Origin: Oryzias latipes
Taxonomy: Eukaryota; Chordata; Actinopteri; Beloniformes; Adrianichthyidae
Reading direction: 5' to 3'
Assembly: GCF_002234675.1 (NCBI RefSeq)
Contig: NC_019880.2
Location: 13,815,756-13,879,755 of the forward strand
Length of the DNA: 64,000 nucleotides
The notes under the pieces were generated by a model that had not been told where the DNA came from, searched no databases, and saw nothing but the letters and a program-made list of their open reading frames with translations. Each line of letters begins with the position of its first letter. Positions within the stretch are counted from its first letter, which is position 1. The position numbers and the translations under genes were made by a program. Of this stretch, positions 60,539-64,000 are shown piece after piece.

Positions 60539-62331
60539 CGACGGAGCTCGCCGTTCTCAAAGGCAACAGTCTGCCACTGATGAAGCATACCTCTACCACG
60601 TCACGGATTCTGTCCTGTATCTGCGGAAAGGAAAACTTCAGGAATATGTTTAGCAAATCTGGAATCGTAGAGTTCCTGTGGCCTTTGTAGAACAGCCAGA
60701 ATATTGGGTTAGTTAACAAACTTAGTATTTTGATGAGAACAAATTCTTGGTTTTCAATTAGATAAAACTGTCCAGCTATTTTTCTACTTTTAGAAACTAT
60801 TTTAAAATGCATCATTTTAAACTAACCGTTAGCTGAGAGTGCTGGTGAGTTGGTGTGATTAGTTCCCAGCACTTTTTATCATTAAGTGCTGCTCCCTGAG
60901 CTTGAACCAGAAACATATTTTATGTGGGTGCAGGCATAACTGCAGGTTCCGTTACATGCATGCATGCATTGCATTATTCTAGTTTTTGCACTAAGCCTTT
61001 TTTTTTTTTTACTATTTAGACTATAGCGTATCATAGCTAAAATACAAATATAGTGAAGCAGTTTGTTGTGTTGAGCTCTACAAAAGTAGATGTTAGTTTT
61101 GGGGATATCTGGTGTGCCAAAAATCATTCAGGTCACTGTCTGTTGTGGTATGTTTTTTGTGTTGTTTGTGACAAAAGGATGTAAAAGAGTGAAATGTGGA
61201 AGAGTATTTATGTAGTGATGATAAAAAAAACACACACACAAAGTAATCATAAGTTATTAGACAAGTGTTCTTTGGCGTGCATGGTAGTGAGCGATCCATG
61301 GCCTTCTATGTGTTCAGAGGGTAGTCTCTGAATCAAACCTCAAGCTCTCTATGACCCAGTGGCATTTCGGTGTATAGCTCGATTGTGTGCTCATCTTTTA
61401 TTTGAATAATTATCAAAGTATGTAGTATATGCTTGAGTGTATGAAAATAGGCTTTCAGAGTTTAAAGAACATTAAAATTTGTCCTCACAATGTGTTTGCA
61501 TATTCTGCTCAGGCCTCTGCAGCCTGACAAGATAAAGGACTCTTGACATGATTTATGTCCTCATCCCACCACATTTTTGTGATCCATCATCTAAAGATAT
61601 TGTATGATATATATAAATATATATATATATATATACTTTTTTGGTTGTTGTCTGATATTAAAATGTATTTACGGTCTTTGTAGTAACTGTATCCAAAACT
61701 TGGATTTTGTTTTTTTTCTATTATGCAACATATTCAATTTAACAAGAAAGATTTATCTTTAGTTGCTTTAGTATAAATTTTGCGTTCTCATGCAACAAGA
61801 AAACGCAGAATTTAGAAAAAAACAAGGACAGCCTGTTAGCTTGTATATTATTATTCATTACAAAAAGGGTTCTTTGTTAAATGTAGCTTTGAAACTAATT
61901 CTCTTTTTGCACTCATAATACACCTCTGATGTTTGAGATTCTGTGTCTGCCTGGGTTTAAAATAGATTTATGTTGCCTGAGTTTTCCCTTCAAAAAAACT
62001 CTCCTCTGAAATGCTAATGTTGCACAGGGAAGAATGGATGAAACAATGACTGGAGTTGTCTGGTTTCATTAAATCCTCCTTATAGATTTTGATAGATACA
62101 TTTCTTCCAAATGTGAGTTTTTGTATGTGTTCAATCCGTATGGGTGCTATTGTCAACAACTCCTATTTATCACAGAGGCCCAGGCTTTAACCTATTTAAA
62201 TGTAATAAATAAAGGCATGTCTGTAGTTTCCAAACTGGTGGAAGATTTGCATAAGATAAAAGCTGCATGGGGTGGCACATGGAAGTCAAAACCTAATCTA
62301 GAACTGCCTACGTGTTTTTAGTGTGAGGGCA

Positions 62332-62392
<61 letters not shown>

Positions 62393-62527
62393 CTACTTAT
62401 ATCATACCACTTTAAAGTACAGCCCTTTTCTGTATGTGGGAGGAATATGTGTGCATGTCTATGTGTTATAAGCTTGTGTTCAACACTGCACCTTCAGCTC
62501 GAATATTTATGCACTTACTGAAATAAA
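60539..62527 (+). promoter_or_regulatory. zfyve1 3' UTR with polyadenylation signals
   Basis: AATAAA words occur at about 62205 and 62522-62527. A short (TA)n run (61608-61634) and a (GT)n run (62332-62390) lie inside. No coding exon is seen. Confidence 0.45.
62332..62390. repeat. (GT)n microsatellite
   Basis: About 30 GT units with a single interruption. Confidence 0.95.
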
Positions 62528-62752
62528 TGATATGTCCCTATTTCAATATCAAATTAAGCACCCATTTTGTGCAATTTATTTATTTTCATTGTAAAATAAG
62601 TTCACTTCAAACATATACGATAATGTGCTGCTGCTGCTTTAAAGGTATTGACATTTAGTTGGGAACAATACGAAAACAAGGGAAAACCCTATAAAATGAT
62701 TTTGACAGTTTACCACATCAAGCCACGCCCCATCCGCCTGTCCTGTCCGCCC

Positions 62753-62786
62753 ATTGGTTCACGAATTTACCCCGCGCTGTGATTGG
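62753..62786 (+). promoter_or_regulatory. dpf3 promoter, two inverted CCAAT boxes
   Basis: ATTGG at 62753-62757 and 62782-62786, in a GC-richer stretch (CCACGCCCCATCCGCC at 62723). They lie about 65-95 bp before the dpf3 ATG. No TATA box. Confidence 0.6.
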
Positions 62787-62847
62787 CTCGTGCCATAGGT
62801 TTCCCTCAGAACTGCAGGACGCCGATATTGCGTTACATTGTAGCAAA

Positions 62848-62879
62848 ATGGCGGCTGTCATTCAGAATCCACTAAAAGC
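62848..62879 (+). CDS. dpf3: zinc finger protein DPF3 (BAF45C), first coding exon only
   Basis: The ATG at 62848 opens MAAVIQNPLKA, split after the second base of the last codon at GC|GTAAGT. This matches the start of DPF3 (MATVIHNPLKA in human) and differs from DPF2 (MAAVVENVVK). DPF3 is a double-PHD-finger subunit of the BAF (SWI/SNF) chromatin remodeller that reads acetylated/methylated histone H3 and acts in heart and muscle development. The remaining exons lie beyond the window. Linkage to zfyve1 in the same orientation matches human 14q24.2. Confidence 0.85.
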
Positions 62880-64000
62880 GTAAGTAATTTTAAACATGGA
62901 CATAATTGCCAGGTGTTACTTTCGAGTGTTGAAAGCGGCCGCGCGTGCATGTCATTCCAAGCCGTGTGCATATGGCAGGCGAGGCTGTCCAAAAATCATT
63001 TTTCCTACTTCTTTCATAGCAAAGTAGCTTCGTACAGTTCATTATTTCTCCTGGTCTGAACATTTGGACTTGAAATTTTGAGCTGGGCTGCTGACGGTTT
63101 CAGGGCACCGGAGGGGGACGCTTACCTCGCTCGCTTTAGCCCACAGAGACTGTCGTCTCTCCGAGGCTGTGCAATTTATTAAAAAAAAAAATACTGTCGA
63201 CAACGTGTCTGCGATGCACCGAATAATTAAAAGGCGATTTTGTTGGTGCTCGGCCGGCCACCGCGGCGGGATATCATCTGACATTCCGAAAGTCGATTCG
63301 ACTTGGTGTAAATTGTCGACATGTCAACTTTGGCTGCTCAGAGCGCAGACGTGGTCAGGAACCGGCAAAGGAAGCAAGCAAGAAAGGGAGAGGCTTTTTC
63401 TTTCTTTTTTTTTTTTTCCTTTTTATGCATGCTTGCTGGCAAATTGGACAAAAAAGTGACAGCAATCTGAGTCCGCTGCTGAATCTAGGCTGCTACTGCA
63501 TGCTCTCATATGTGCAATATTTGTTATTCTTCAATCTGAAGCAGGTCTTCAAGAATTTTTTCCCCTCCTTTGTTCTTTTGCATTGTTTCCACAGTAGTAT
63601 TGCTTAAGTTGGTTCCTGCACAGCAAAGCTGCTTTTATGTGGACCGAGGAGCCGGAGCTCCTCTGCGCCTTTAAGTGTAGGAGGGCTGGAGATTAGATTG
63701 GTCCAGGATCTTTGGGCCCCATCTGTCAGAGAGATGCTCCGACAGAGAGGAAGTGCGAGGCACAAGCAGGAGAACCATCTGCTCCTTCAGGGAGCTGCCC
63801 TGCCACCTCAGTGGACTGTTGGGCAAGGTGTGGAAGCCCAGGGGCGCATTCCCAGAAAGGAAGGGCCGGGGCACGTGTCTATGAAAGGCCCCCTTCTTTT
63901 GCTGAGGTCACCAAAAAACGTTCCGTGGTTGCAGATGACTTGCAACGTAACTTTTTTCTTTCTCTTTTATCATACTTAAAAAAAATATTTATTCCATCTT
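62880..64000 (+). other. dpf3 intron 1 (partial)
   Basis: GT-rich donor GTAAGTAATT follows the exon. The first 500 bp are CG-rich around 62930-63330 (GCGGCCGCGCGTGC), suggesting the CpG island of the dpf3 promoter. The block 63640-63910 is unique and balanced in composition. The frame at 63698-63979 shows no domain. Confidence 0.55.

Noticed and set aside
63698-63979. Possible dpf3 exon
   Set aside because: The predicted peptide does not match DPF3 exon 2 (which should continue with LG..FY..AIEHC), and the frame has no paired splice sites.

Overview
This window is nuclear DNA of a ray-finned (teleost) fish. The genes have short GT-AG introns, the background is AT-rich, and their closest matches are vertebrate families. 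The dispersed repeats (a tRNA-derived SINE with the fish-type central core, several short inverted-repeat transposons, a long TCTA microsatellite) are typical of teleosts. All recognised host genes lie on the + strand.

Layout. 1-2.2 kb: the last two coding exons of a gene I assign to exd1 (piRNA factor, inactive DEDDy exonuclease fold). 2.7-26.7 kb: a 24 kb gene-free interval upstream of dll4, holding transposon relics and unique sequence that may include enhancers. 27.3-31.9 kb: complete dll4 (Delta-like Notch ligand, 11 coding exons, 689 aa). 34.8-35.7 kb: complete chac1 (gamma-glutamylcyclotransferase, 3 exons, 200 aa). 35.8-49.1 kb: a second gene-poor interval with a large microsatellite and four kinds of transposon relic. 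49.1-49.9 kb: a complete atypical Rho GTPase of the RhoV type (3 exons, 217 aa). 51.4-60.5 kb: complete zfyve1 (DFCP1, double FYVE, 11 coding exons, 786 aa). Its last intron holds a full-length but broken IS630/Tc1-type transposon. 62.8 kb to the end: the promoter, first coding exon and part of intron 1 of dpf3.

The order exd1, dll4, chac1, rhov resembles human 15q15.1, and zfyve1 followed by dpf3 resembles human 14q24.2. The two blocks meet in the 1.5 kb between rhov and zfyve1. The genes do not form a pathway. They cover piRNA biology, Notch signalling, glutathione turnover/ER stress, Rho signalling, PI3P/omegasome membranes and BAF chromatin remodelling.

Most notable observations: a compact ETS/SOX/RBPJ-type site cluster in dll4 intron 3, the position of a known arterial enhancer in mammals; a repeat family with at least seven copies plus a miniature one, whose core keeps the start of an old ORF resembling the fish P2X7-like proteins; an 87-nt in-frame intron in zfyve1 that can be read through; a RhoV-like protein without the usual C-terminal cysteine; and a transposon whose right end is duplicated in tandem.
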